DNA of 64,000 nt from Miscanthus floridulus. Lineage: Eukaryota > Streptophyta > Magnoliopsida > Poales > Poaceae. The position numbers and the translations under genes are program-made. The notes beneath the pieces are model-generated. The model saw nothing but the letters and a program-made list of their open reading frames with translations, did not search any database and was not told the origin of the DNA. The stretch covers positions 143,015,600 through 143,079,599 of the forward strand of contig NC_089585.1 in assembly GCF_019320115.1 (NCBI RefSeq). The letters run 5' to 3'. Numbering within the stretch: position 1 is the stretch's first letter; each line of letters opens with the position of its first letter. Positions 1 to 11,184 of the stretch are shown here, in pieces.

Positions 1-1379
1 TAGATACGTGCCATTCTGTAGTACAACCACATTTAACCACGTGTTATCGATAATTCATTTGTATATATATATATATACACGTGTATATGTTGATACATTT
101 TGTAAAAAGATAAACTTTATGAAATCTAAAGCAGTTACGTAAAGCCAAAGTGAAGAAATAATTTAGAACGGAAGAAGTAGGTACCAGACAAATAGGGAGG
201 TCTCCTTCCACGGCCAAGTTGCCTTCCCAAGTTTCTTGCCGGGCGTTTGTCCAAGCAATGCGCTGTGCGGCAATCTGCGATGGCCTTCACGCAACAACCG
301 TTACTCCGACTTTGACATTGCCATGCTGATACTGGCAACGTTGGTGTTGGTGTGTCCTGACTGTGAGGTGGAGAAGAATAATGGTCTGGCTGCAGCGCAT
401 AGCGTGTTGTTGTGTGCACCCATGCATTCCTTTTCCGCTCTTATGTTGGACGATTTCCCTCCTCTCTTGCGTGCAATGGAGCTGCTATTTGTAGACCGAA
501 TTGTTGCTGTGGCATTATTTTGCAAACAATATTGTGTTTGGACCGTACTAGTTTCTCCGTTGTATCGTATCCTATGCCCGTTGCATTTGTGTCCTCCAAT
601 GGTTATAGGGAACAAAGAGAATCGCATCTCCATGATTTAGCTGAAACGAGCAACTAGTGTATAAAACCCAGGCCACTAGTTGCTGGAGAATCACATAATC
701 TGATTTTCTCATATTTGTTATTTATTTTTTGTGACAGACACATGGAGGCTCAGATGTCGGTGACCACGTTGCAGAATCCATGCTTTTGATTTTTGTAGCT
801 TAATGAACCACGTTGCAGAATCCATTCTTTACTAAAATAAAACAGTAACTTAGAACTTAATTGCCAAGTTAAATAGCAACTTGTAGATCTCAATAATGTT
901 AATAGGGCCTAACCACTACTAGAGAGAGAATTTTAGGAGGCAATGATTTTAGAGGCGGGTCGACACCCAACTATATCTGTAAACTATTTTATATAATTCC
1001 AAAATCAGAAAAAGTTGCAAAAATCATTTTTTTAACCTTAGGAGAAGCCCACTGGGCAAGCCCTGTCATCGCAAGTCACAAAAGTGGCACTTTTTTCCAC
1101 ACGAAATATGTGCGTGGCTAGGTTTCATGTTAGCAAATATTGTAGAACATTTGAGATTCTCAACTGTCGGTGCAGGAATTTGATCGATGCGCAGGACACA
1201 CTCGGGTCCGATCGATTTTGGAATCTTAGGTGTGCCAGCCAATTTGATATGACAAGAGAGAAATAGTCAGTAGATTAGGTTGGAACATGTCGGATGTTAA
1301 CCAGACAGTCCATGAGGTCACCGCCTACGGAGACGATGGAGTGCGGCAAGCAGCCGATGGCTGATGGCTGTTTGATATA
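1..1379. other. Intergenic sequence, no supported gene
   Basis: Short open frames occur on both strands between 135 and 660, but they overlap each other, match no family I recognise and lack convincing splice signals. A short TA/CA-rich run lies near 61-85. I see nothing else here before the target duplication of the Mutator-like element. Confidence 0.6.
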
Positions 1380-1388
1380 TTAAAATAA

Positions 1389-1633
1389 GGGAAATTTTGC
1401 TATTGGACATGCCAAATGACGCGTCTTTGCTGGCGGACACTGCGTTTTTCATCTTTTGCCGTGAGACACTCTGGTTTTTGGAAATACTGCCAGTGGGCAC
1501 CGCAACCCAGTTGCACCCGGTTTTGGAGAGAGAAAACTTCGTTTTGGACATCGGGTGCCCCTGAACCATACTTGGCGCCGTCCCAACCTGGTCTGGTTCG
1601 ACCCACTTAAAACGGCCGGCCCGCACCCGACTC
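1389..1633 (+). repeat. Left terminal inverted repeat of the MULE
   Basis: These 245 bp match 6130-6374 in inverted orientation, ending at the shared GCACCCGACTC. I find one difference, a transition in the GCCGTGAGACACTC segment near 1464-1468. Open frames reading through this repeat (for example 1318-1626) are TIR translations, not genes. Confidence 0.93.
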
Positions 1634-2011
1634 CGTCGTTAGGGTTCCAGGCTTTCCCCAATCCCGCTGCCGCCGCTCACTCCCAATCGCGCCGCCACCC
1701 ACTCGTCTCCACTGCTCGTCGCGCCGCCGTCCACCCAGTGCCCGCCGTCGCTGACAGATCGAGCCTCGGCCGTCATCCGCCATGGGGGGTTGAGGATCTA
1801 TAGTTCCCCCGCGCCCCGAAGATGAAGTCCCCCAGCTCGAAGAACGGGCAGTGCCCTAGGTCTCTGCCTAGGGTTCCTCAATTCAAATGGCTAGTGAAAG
1901 GGTGAGTCTTTTGAATCCCTACTATTTGTAGATGAATGCCTACGGATGTGGTAGAATGCTTGCGGTTTTGAAATCGTTTAGTTTGGTTGTTATCCTTTGT
2001 GTTGATTTAGG

Positions 2012-5000
2012 ATGGATCCGACTTCCGCGTGTAGACTGGCGATTAGCGTACCTGCATATGTAGAGCAAAGAGCAGATGTGCTCGATGATTATCATGTAAC
2101 TGCTAATTACATTCGTGTGGTAGACAAGGATAAATTCTCTTGGATGGGGTTTCTTGGGTGCCTTGGTGAGGAGATAGTCCATGGGGTCGACCAAGAATTG
2201 CAGGTCACCTTCTTTGACAAAACCAAGGATGAGACAGTGCGCATAGATTCTGATTCTGCTCTGTTACATGCATTTGATGTGTATTGGGACAGTAGGAAGG
2301 TGCCACTGACTGTACATGTTGTTGACACTGGTCCTCGTTTGCTAAAGTCTTCTCAGTCTGTTATTATCACTCAGGAGAGTCAGGTTAATTGTCAGCCAAT
2401 AGCTATGATCTTCAGTGATGAACTTGTACTGCCTAATCTAGTAGCTGATGACAATGGTGAAGCTGTTGATCTTAATGATGATGGTAATTGTGAGGCTGAT
2501 GCTAATGGTGATGAGGGTCTTAATCTTGATAATGATGGTGAAGATGATGATGCTATTGCTGAAGAAGAAGAAGATATTGCTGAAGATGACTGGGGAGAGG
2601 CTGATGAAGTGGAGTATGTAGGAGTAGATGATGAGAATGAGAAGTACAAGGATGGGGTCAATGATGATGGTGATGCTGACCCAGCTTACTATCCTGACAA
2701 TGACCCAGAAGATGATGACCCATTAGTTGTGGACGATGGGAGGGACTGTGACGGTGTTGTTCATGTCACTGACATAGATAACCCTAAGATAGGTCTTGGT
2801 GTTACTTTTGAAGATGGTTTCTGCTTTAAGAGATGTATTAGACAATATGCTGTGCTTAATGAAGTTGAACTTGTAGTTCCATATAGTGCGTCACGGAGGT
2901 ACCGAGCATATTGTAAGGCCCAGAGATGTCCGTGGAGGATTCATGCATCTCAGTTACCTGATGGCAAGACATGGCAGGTATGTGAGCTTTGTAATGCTTC
3001 ATTTAGTTTAATTTAATTATCAATTGTTGTGTGATAACCGTTGGTTGATGGCTGCAGATTAAGAAGCTACCACACAAGCATAATTGTGCCAGCACAAGCA
3101 AATTCCAGAACAACTGTATGGCTAACAATCACTGGGTGAAGGACAGAGTTATAAACTGGCTTAGGGAAGATCCAACTATTGGAGCTAAAGATTTGAAGCA
3201 GAAGTTGGAGGAGAATTTTTGTGTACAGCTGAGCTACTACGTGGTTTGGGACGGCAAGCAAATGGCCTTAGATGAGATCATGGGTGGCTGGGAAGATAGC
3301 TTTGTACATGTGTTTTCTTGGAAAAGGGAGATTGAGAAGAGGAGTCCTGGCAGTGTTGTAGAGATTGAGTGGGAGATTGTAGATGAGAAGAGAAGATTCA
3401 GTAGGATGTTTGTAGCACTAAAGCCATGCATAGATGGCTTCCTGCAAGGTTGCAGACCTTATTTAGGAATTGATTCCACAATTTTGACAGCAAAGTGGAA
3501 GGGACAGTTAGCATCAGCTGTAGGGATAGATGGCCACAACTGGATGTTCCCAGTGGCCTATGGAGTATTTGGCAGTGAGACTAAGGAGAATTGGGAATGG
3601 TTCATGAAGATGCTGCACAAGGCTATTGGTTCCCCAAATGGTCTTGTTATTTCAACTGATGCAGGTATGTTGCATTCATTGTGCTCTTGTTTTTCAATTG
3701 AGTGTTGTATGTTCCCCACCTGACATTGTTTCCATGCTTACTAACTGTAGGCAAAGGAATAGACAAGGCTGTTATCAAAGTTTTCAGTAATGGGGTGGAG
3801 CACAGAGAATGCATGAGGCATTTAGTCAAGAATTTCCAGAAGAGGTTTAGGGGAGAAGTGTTTGAGAGGAACTTATGGCCTGCATCAAGGTGCTATAGAC
3901 AGACAACCCATGATAGGCACTGGAATGAGATGGACAAGGCATGCCCCAAGGCAACTAGGTGGCTGCAGGACAATCACAAGCAGCTATGGGCAAGGTGTAA
4001 GTTTAGCATAGCAAGCAAATGTGACTATGTCACAAACAACATAGCAGAGACTTTCAACAGTTGGATCAGGGAAGAGAAGTCATTACCTATTGTAGAGCTA
4101 ATGGACAAGATAAGGCAGTTGATCATGGAGAGATTTTGCACCAGGATGCAACTGCTGTCCAAGTTTTCTGCCTTCAAGATTCTGCCAGCTGTCATGAAGG
4201 AGCTGCACAACAAAAGTAGAAATCTGAAGTACAACATTCACAAGAGTGGCTCAATGGTTGGTGAAGTTGGAGGAGTCAACAAGGACCTGGTCCCTTAGAG
4301 GTTCATTGTTGATCTAGACAAGAGAGAGTGCACCTGTAGAGGTTGGCAATTAACTGGTCTGCCATGTGTTCATGCCCTAGCTTTCATTGGCACCAGAAGG
4401 GTAGACTTAGAGGACTATGTTGACCACTACTATTCTGTAGACATGTTCAAAGCAGCCTATGCAACTCCAGTGCCTCCAATGCCAAGCAAGGATGAATGGG
4501 AAAAGCTGAACCTTGGCTTCAACCTCCTTCCACCTAAATGCAACAGAGCAGCAGGAAGGCCAAGGAAGAGAAGGATAGTTGGAGTTGAAGAAGGTGGCTC
4601 CAGCAGCAAGGGCAGGAGAAGGTGTAAAAGGTGTGGTGGATTTGGACACCTACAGAAAACCTGCAATGAAACTGTTACAGACCCTGATGCACCACCACCT
4701 GCACCTCCAAAGAAGAAGAGAAGGACTTATAAGCCAAAGGTTGTTGAGATCATAGAAACAACAGAAGAGCCAGCCAAGAAGAAGAGAAAGGCCTCCACCA
4801 AGGGGAAACAAACTAGCAAGAAGAAGACAACTCCAACTGAGCCTACACCTCCTGAGCAATCAGTGCAGTAAGTGATCCATTTCTTGCCAGCACTGTTCTT
4901 AATCTAAAGCCAAGTGCAGTAAGTGTAAGTTGATAACATGGTCACATCTGCCATCTTACAGGGTTCCAAGATCCCCAGTCACTAGGAGGCAGGCCAAACA

Positions 5001-5082
5001 GCAAGCTGGAGGTAGCCTAGGGGCACAGACTAGGAGTCAGAGCCCAAACGCCTGCACTAGGAGCAAGAGGGGAGGGGCCTGA
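2012..5082 (+). pseudogene. MULE transposase (MURA-like), one in-frame stop
   Basis: Four exons are visible: 2012-2977, 3058-3664, 3751-4867 and 4962-5082. All introns are GT-AG and the phases fit, giving 937 codons. In order the protein has an N-terminal region, a very acidic stretch (about residues 148-240), the MuDR N-terminal motif with CKAQRCPWRIHAS, the DDE transposase core, a SWIM zinc finger (CTC...PCVH, near 4350) and a CCHC knuckle (CKRCGGFGHLQKTC, near 4630). Candidate catalytic acids are the D in GIDSTIL, the D in STDAGKG and the E in NNIAETFNSW; the CxxH motif is in HRECMRHL. Codon 707 (4296-4298) is TAG immediately before RFIVDLDK, so translation would stop before the SWIM finger. 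A TGG-to-TAG transition is the simplest explanation. Coding potential resumes intact after it, so the lesion looks young. Confidence 0.9.
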
Positions 5083-5469
5083 TGCCTGCACTGGGAACAT
5101 CAAGACAGAAGCAACCTTTTGAGCCACCTGTGCTTTTGGTGTGCTTTTGTGTGGTTCTATGAACTTGCTATTGTAATCTGTGTGCTTTTGAGCCTGGATA
5201 TTGTTGGTGTGAACCTGGTATTGTAATCTGGTAATGTAGTGAACTTGGCTATTGCTGGTGTCAACTTGATATTGCCATCTGGTATGATGTTCCATAATTA
5301 ATGATCTGGTATGCCTATGTTTGTCATGCTAAAATTAAGTCAGCTGTTAAGTTGAAGGTAGTGATGCTGCAATTTTAACTTTACAACTAAAAAAGGGAAC
5401 AAATCAAGTTGAAGTTACTCCATTCAAACTGCATTTCATTCATATTTCACAAACATTACAAATCATACT

Positions 5470-5982
5470 TCATGCTTGCTTGTACAATACCATGCACAAA
5501 GCAAGAAAGCAAACAACACCTACAAACACACTGGCCCCAACCATCATCCTAACAACTAATTGCTCTCCAGCTATTCTAGCCACAACAGTGCTCTGAGCAA
5601 CTACAACATTGTTCAAGTTCAACAGAGAATTCTCCAGAGCCTTCAACGCAGCCATCACTGCTGCACCATCCATGCCATCTCCAGCGCTCTCTGGTTTCCA
5701 CATGAAGAAGTTGCAGGTACCGTTGCCCTATTTCACAGCGAAAGCCAAATCAATAGGATGAACCCTACATCCGATTTCAAAACGCCCAAATGTAGCAAGA
5801 ACAAAATCAAGAAAACTCACCCAGTCACGATTCCTGCAAGTGTAGAACGGCTTGTCTGGATTTTTTGTGGTTCTCGACGTCCGCTCCACGACCGTCGCCG
5901 TGTGGCAGAAAGGGCACAGCGCCTGCCCCTCTCTCGCTCCACGCGACCCAGTCGACGAAGAAGCGCCAGATCCTGTAGCCAT
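5470..5982 (-). CDS. GRF-type zinc finger protein with C-terminal membrane segment, inside the MULE
   Basis: Two exons on the minus strand, 5821-5982 and 5470-5727, flank a 93-bp GT-AG intron in phase 0 and encode 139 residues. Splicing joins CPFC...FYTC to TCNFFMW, completing the GRF zinc finger with Cys23, Cys26, Cys49 and Cys59. GRF fingers bind single-stranded nucleic acid in proteins such as APE2 and topoisomerase III; a role here is not known. After the finger comes a short helical stretch and a hydrophobic segment (about residues 112-136) ending YKQA, so it may be tail-anchored. The gene lies within the TIRs and converges on the transposase. It could be a second element gene analogous in position to mudrB, or a captured host gene as in Pack-MULEs. 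Confidence 0.82.
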
Positions 5983-6129
5983 CTTCTATAGGCCCGCTCT
6001 CCTATCGACGACGCCCGCCAACCTACGCCGCGCCGGCACCCCCGCCCGACCGGCCGCCGTAGCCTATGCCACCGCCGCCTCTGCGGTGAAGAGGGGGAAC
6101 GAGGAGCAGTGGAGACGAGCAGTGGAGAC

Positions 6130-6374
6130 GAGTCGGGTGCGGGCCGGCCGTTTTAAGTGGGTCGAACCAGACCAGGTTGGGACGGCGCCAAGTATGGTTC
6201 AGGGGCACCCGATGTCCAAAACGAAGTTTTCTCTCTCCAAAACCGGGTGCAACTGGGTTGCGGTGCCCACTGGCAGTATTTCCAAAAACCAGAGTGTTTC
6301 ACGGCAAAAGATGAAAAACGCAGTGTCCGCCAGCAAAGACGCGTCATTTGGCATGTCCAATAGCAAAATTTCCC
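6130..6374 (-). repeat. Right terminal inverted repeat of the MULE
   Basis: Inverted copy of 1389-1633, 245 bp, followed directly by the 9-bp duplication TTAAAATAA at 6375-6383. Open frames here (5852-6388 and others) are read-through of the repeat. Confidence 0.93.
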
Positions 6375-6383
6375 TTAAAATAA

Positions 6384-7363
6384 AGTAAAACAAATACTAT
6401 CGACTGGTGAGCCAATGTAAGTGGCGAATATTTATGTATGAAAAAAGACAAAACTTTATTCAAATGAGCTGATACAATGACAAGAGTATGAAAACATAAG
6501 CCGTCGGCTGTGAACCACAAGATTATAATGTAAATAATATCATACTTTATTACAAAGAAATCCATAAACCGACAAGATCTAATCTAGCGTCACCACCAAT
6601 CAGATCAGATGGATACAGCGTTGGTAGCAGGACGTTAAATCAAAGCTTGCAAGTCGATAGATCTAATTATAATAAAATACAATACTAAAATACACTATGT
6701 AAACTAGCATTAACATAGGATCAGCCAGTGTAACAAGATGACATCATACGATCAGCAAGACGACAAATCTATGCGATATGAGCCGGTGAATCTTAACCGT
6801 AGTTGGATAAATTGTGATTTTATTAATCTTAGTAAGAGATCATGATATGCAACCTTACTAACAATAATATAGTCGATAACTTTGAATAATACCAAAACTA
6901 GCAAGAGGTCAAGAGACACAGCCTTACAAGATTAGATACAAATCGAACTCCTCATTTATTGTAAACTGCTTTATAACCAATCTAAATTCTTTTATGTTAG
7001 GGTACACAATATCAATGTCCAATTGTCCATACAAGGCTCGTTTAGGTTATAGACTAAGATTCTCTCCCCTAAAATATGATCCTGGATGGCAGCCCCTAGC
7101 TGTGTCAATCTCCTCAGCAGTGGCATTCCTATTTTTCAGACCCATTTTTCCTCTCTGTCCATGCCGATTGTTCATGGAGATCGATGTTGCGTGTGCCGCA
7201 GGTTACCAGCAAGGAATGGTGTGCGGTCACGAGAGGTTAGACGAAAGCTAGAGGAAGGAGAAGAAGAGAGGTAGAGGGTGATGCGTATGGTCCCCATGTC
7301 AGAGAGATGGAGAAAGGGAGTGGCGGCATGGGCCTAATAGTGTCCAGAGCTTACAAAATGATG
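6384..7363. other. AT-rich intergenic DNA
   Basis: No open frame here is convincing. A short frame at 6994-7251 has no recognisable domain. I see no repeat with clear ends. Confidence 0.5.
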
Positions 7364-7365
7364 TA

Positions 7366-7622
7366 CTCCCTTCATCTTATAAAAAGAGTCACTATAAGTT
7401 CCGTGTCAGTCAAAGCTCATTAAGTTTGACTGAGTCTATAGAAAATATTAGCAATATTTATATCTCTAAATAAATTTATTATAAAAATATAGTTAACGAT
7501 CTATCTAATAATACTAATTATGTATCATAAAATATTAGTATTGATTTTATATATGTAATCAAAATTAATCTTTTTTGACTTCTCGGAAGATTAGAATGAA
7601 TCTTTTTATGGGACGGAGCGAG
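7366..7622. mobile_element. Stowaway-like MITE
   Basis: The left end CTCCCTTCATCTTATAAAAAG and the right end CTTTTTATGGGACGGAGCGAG form the inverted repeat typical of grass Stowaway (Tc1/mariner) MITEs, with an AT-rich interior of about 220 bp. TA precedes the left end. The right end has lost the exact TA junction, so the element is somewhat decayed. Confidence 0.72.
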
Positions 7623-7623
7623 T

Positions 7624-7728
7624 TCGTATGCTCAACCAATTATAATAGCGTCGTTCCAACACGGAGGGAGTATTGCGTCGTTCCAACACGGAGGGAGTAT
7701 CTCGTATGCTCAACGAATTATAATAGCG
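7624..7728. repeat. Nested short duplications beside the MITE
   Basis: A 26-bp unit beginning GCGTCGTTCCAACACGGAGG occurs twice (7648-7673 and 7675-7700). A 27-bp unit beginning TCGTATGCTCAAC flanks the pair (7624-7650 and 7702-7728, one mismatch). The GGAGGGAGTAT inside each copy resembles a Stowaway end, so these may be excision or repair scars. Confidence 0.75.
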
Positions 7729-7739
7729 CGTTCCAAACA

Positions 7740-8300
7740 CCCCCCCACCCACCCACACCCACCGCCCTCCGTCCTCCGTGGCGGCGCAGTGGTGCCGTCC
7801 GGCCTCCCCATCAGCCCACCGCCCTAGCCCCTCAAGACCTCGCCTCCTCCTCGGATCCCGCCGCCTCGGCTCGCCGGCTCTTGGACGGCAGGCGCCGTAG
7901 ATCTGCCCGCCTCTGCTGTCTGCTGGGTGCTCGGCGCTGCATCGCAGCAGGAGCGGTTCCAGCCGGGCAGCATCGCAGCAGGGCCGCTAGTGAATGAGGA
8001 CCGCCTACAAGTCTGCGCACTGTACTCTGCTCATCCTCTCGCCCACCGGGGAGCTCTCCGTGCAGGTCATATGCTTGTTTGGTTGCTTCTTTCTCCATCT
8101 CTTACTATTTCTTCCTATCATTTTATAAGATGCTTTTGTAGATCCATGCATGTGGTGGGTGGTTCCGTGGTTGCTACTTGCTAGCTTGCTAACACTATTT
8201 GTTCTGTTTTGTGTTGCAGATTCATGAAGAGGTTATAAAATTTCATACCAAACTGGTGTTATGGTAGTTGTAGCTTTTGGAGAAGCGCGAGTTACTAATC
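7740..8300 (+). other. GC-rich exon-like fragment, no identified product
   Basis: A GC-rich block (7740-8064) changes abruptly to AT-rich DNA, as at a first exon followed by an intron. An ATG near 7994 opens a short frame ending at a CAG/GTC junction, and an AG at about 8219 precedes another short block ending ATCAG/GTA. I cannot identify a family, and the joined frame does not stay open far. It may be a gene fragment, possibly captured. Confidence 0.25.
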
Positions 8301-8884
8301 AGGTATTCTTCTTTATTTCTGTCAAGTTTTGAATACATCTAGGCGACTAATTTGACATGGATAATTGCATTGATGGACTAGCTGTAGGCTTGATTTAATA
8401 ACAAAATTAGTTTTGTGTAAGTTGTTTGCCTGGCATAGATTTCTGACCCAGTATAGCAATTACCAGATAGATAACAATACAATATTTACATAGTACAATG
8501 TATGCAATTTTATAGCCCCCTCTTGGCCCAGTTCTGGATCTGCCACCAGGGACACCGTGCCACTTCTAGGTATGGAGGTCCTGGTCCTCATCCTTGTTGA
8601 TCGGAGCGAGAAAGCTAGTGTGCAGTCAAGATCCCTAGCAACCGTCGCGGAGTAGGTGGCGGTGAGCATGTGGAGAACAAGCAAGAGGCACGGCAACGTG
8701 GGACGTGTACGCCTCGGTCATGTGCGACTTCTCCGCGTGTCCGCCACTACCCGTCACGACAAAAAGATGCCATGATGAGACCCATGAAGATACGATCGTG
8801 TCGCTCGCTATGTGAAGCCAAAGGAGCAGGAGGCTGACTCTCGAGCGAGTACGAGAGAGAGAGATCGATGACGAGGAGGGAGCG

Positions 8885-9500
8885 AGACAGGTAAGAGGGA
8901 GTGAATTAGGTCACCTACAAACTAAGGAAAAAACTACATACCAAAAACATACACAAATTCTATCTTGATGTGCAATGAGTTTTTCTAAGTATTTGACTTC
9001 TACCCTAGGTTCAAACCTATCAACTACTGACCACACTGCGATGTTTATACCGACATATTGAAAAGCTTATGTTTTCCAGTTGTCTTTATTGGAGCCTTCG
9101 CAAGGGCCAAATTCCCGGTCAGGTAACTCGTGGATAGCTTACATGCCTTTCCCACACGCAAGTGGGTCTCCGCCAAGTGTCTCCCGGACCGCTCCACTTT
9201 GTCTCCACTAAGAAAAATTTGGCCAAAACGTCGAGGGCCTCTTGTCCCTCATCCATCGCCGGTGGCCATACCACATACGCGGTTAGAGGGTCTTGGAAGA
9301 CTTACAAGTACCGACTTGTACAGTTCTTGGTGCGCGCAAGCACTGTTAGCACGGAGGTATACAAACCTCACTAAACTACAGGTTAACACCTAAAGCAGGG
9401 GCTAAAGTGACCCCTATCTAATCTATAAGCACCAATCCTAGCCAACCGCATAATCTTCTCTTAAACACATGTGGTGGCTAGAGCACTAAAGATTGAGTCT
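8885..9500 (-). repeat. Diverged LTR fragment related to the LTR at 49931
   Basis: The motifs GTGAATTAGG, CGCAAGGGCCAA, CGGTCAGGTAACTC, CGCAAGTGGGTCTCCG and CAAACCTCACTAAAC appear here and in the same order within 49931-50560. The fragment is an old, truncated copy of the same retrotransposon family, with no adjacent internal region. The short ORFs at 9130-9393 belong to it. Confidence 0.75.
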
Positions 9501-9620
9501 CAACTCTTTTTTTTTGTACTAGCACAAATCTGACTCCTCTTTTTGTGAAAAATACAACATGTGTTTCAATTCTCACCAGGGATCTTTAATTTATACTGAC
9601 AGATATTTTAGGAAAAATCT

Positions 9621-11087
9621 ATGGAACTAGAGGATCTACCATATAAATTCTTACAAGAAATTACGTATGGTTTCTCCGAGGAGCGGAAACTTGGTGAAGG
9701 AGCATTCGGAGTGGTTTACAAGGTAAGATTTGGGAATGCTTGATTTTCATTAACTGATATATTCTCAACAAGTCTAACCTACACACTGTGTAGTGCTGTG
9801 GAACAATATGGAGTTAGTGCAATGTCGACAACAAACTCGGATGTGGTAATACTGTCTAACAACAAAAAAACAAAGCCAACGCCTGCATTTCCTACTTCAA
9901 AAATATAATATAACAAGTAGCACCTAGAAAAAGGGGTCAACCTATACTAAGTACTAACAACCTATATTTGGCAGGGAGTGACTAAAACCGGAGAGGATGT
10001 TGCTGTGAAGAAACTGAAGCTTCATTGTGACAATCTAGACTACAAGGACTTCCAAAATGAGCTCAATAACCTTAGGATTCTTGAGCATCAGAACATTGTA
10101 CAGGTTCTTGGCTATTGTTACGAAATACAGCAAAAACCTTATACCATACCAGATGGAAGTAAAGTGTTTGTTGATGAGCCATTTATAGCGTTGTGCTTTG
10201 AGTATATGCACAATGGAAGCCTTCAAAAGCATCTTTCTGGTAGGCTGCTGCTCCATTTGCAGTATGTCTCGGAAGAATGTTTCTTTTATATTTGCATTTG
10301 ATGAAGAATCTTTTTGTTTACTATTGCAGCTGAGTTTAATGGCCTTGATTGGGACACGCGTTTCAAAATAGTCCAGGGGACTTGTGAGGGTGTGAGGTAT
10401 ATTCATGAGGAGCTGCAAGCACCTATCTACCACTTGGACCTAAAACCTGACAACATATTACTAGATAAGGATATGGTGCCAAAGATTGCAGATTTTGGTT
10501 TGTCCAGGATCTTTCATGAAGAACCAACACGGATCACAAACAGACCTTATGGAACACCGTAAGTTGAATGCCTCAAGTGAATATATACCTTTTCTAATCC
10601 AACAAAACACGTGCTTTACAAATTTCATTGTTTTTATGCAATGCAGTGGGTATCAACCACCAGAATACATTGATAGAGGTGAAATCTCAGGAAAATTTGA
10701 CATATTCAGCTTGGGTGTCGTAATAATAAGGATAGTGTCAGGACCTGAGAGCTACCCCAAATGTCTATACATGCCTTCAGATGAGTTTATTGATCAAGTG
10801 AGAAATAATATACTTATTAACATGAAAATATTTTAATCTAATACTGTGTCATTTTACATCAGAAAAGTATCAGCAAGCTTGACTGGTTGATTTATTAGGT
10901 ACAAAAAAACTGGAGAAAAAGGTTGCAAGCAACAAGCAGTAGTGATTCTTTGCTTGGAGCATATTGCCACCAAGTAGTGACATGCACTCAGATAGCATTG
11001 AATTGCTTGGACAATGATAGTAAAAAAAGACCCGATATTGTGAGTATTACAGAGAAACTGAATGAGATTGAAACTGACATTGTCAAG
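9621..11087 (+). CDS. Ser/Thr protein kinase domain, non-RD (five exons)
   Basis: The exons encode 312 residues starting MELEDLPYKF and ending with an open phase-0 donor (GTCAAG/GTAATT), so the protein continues. The complete fold is visible: glycine loop LGEGAFGVVYKG (about 24-35), ATP-binding Lys46 in VAVKK, Glu63 of helix C, catalytic loop YHLDLKPDN with Asp159, DFG at 177-179, PPEY, and a closing RPDIVSITEKLNEIE helix. The residue before the catalytic Asp is Leu, not Arg, making it a non-RD kinase, a class linked in plants to innate immunity receptors. No signal peptide, ectodomain or membrane segment is seen, so it would be cytoplasmic. It resembles grass kinases that occur alone or fused to NB-ARC or other domains. 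I chose the ATG at 9621 because it opens the conserved MELEDLPY start. Confidence 0.87.
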
Positions 11088-11184
11088 GTAATTAATTAAT
11101 ATCATTTGTAAAGGCATAAATGGATAGCTAGGTCAGGAATCAACTTTACTACATGTGCAATCATGTGATCAGTTCACTTATCAT

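Larger units (their letters stand above)
1389..6374 (+). mobile_element. Two-gene Mutator-like element (MULE)
   Basis: The element is 4,986 bp. Its ends are long inverted repeats starting GGGAAATTTTGC, flanked by the same 9-bp duplication TTAAAATAA (1380-1388 and 6375-6383). A 9-bp duplication with long TIRs is the hallmark of the Mutator superfamily. Inside are a transposase gene on the plus strand (2012-5082) and a second gene on the minus strand (5470-5982), arranged tail to tail with 387 bp between their stops. This layout recalls maize MuDR (mudrA/mudrB), although the second protein here is not recognisably MURB. The nearly identical TIRs and perfect duplication point to a recent insertion. 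The transposase has one nonsense codon, so this copy probably cannot move itself. Confidence 0.93.

Noticed and set aside
236..657. Overlapping ORFs of 80-134 residues near the left edge
   Set aside because: They occur in several frames on both strands, with no recognisable domain and no supporting splice structure.
1318..1661. ORFs of 60-100 residues shared with 5852-6393
   Set aside because: They are translations of the two MULE terminal inverted repeats, which is why the same peptides appear twice.
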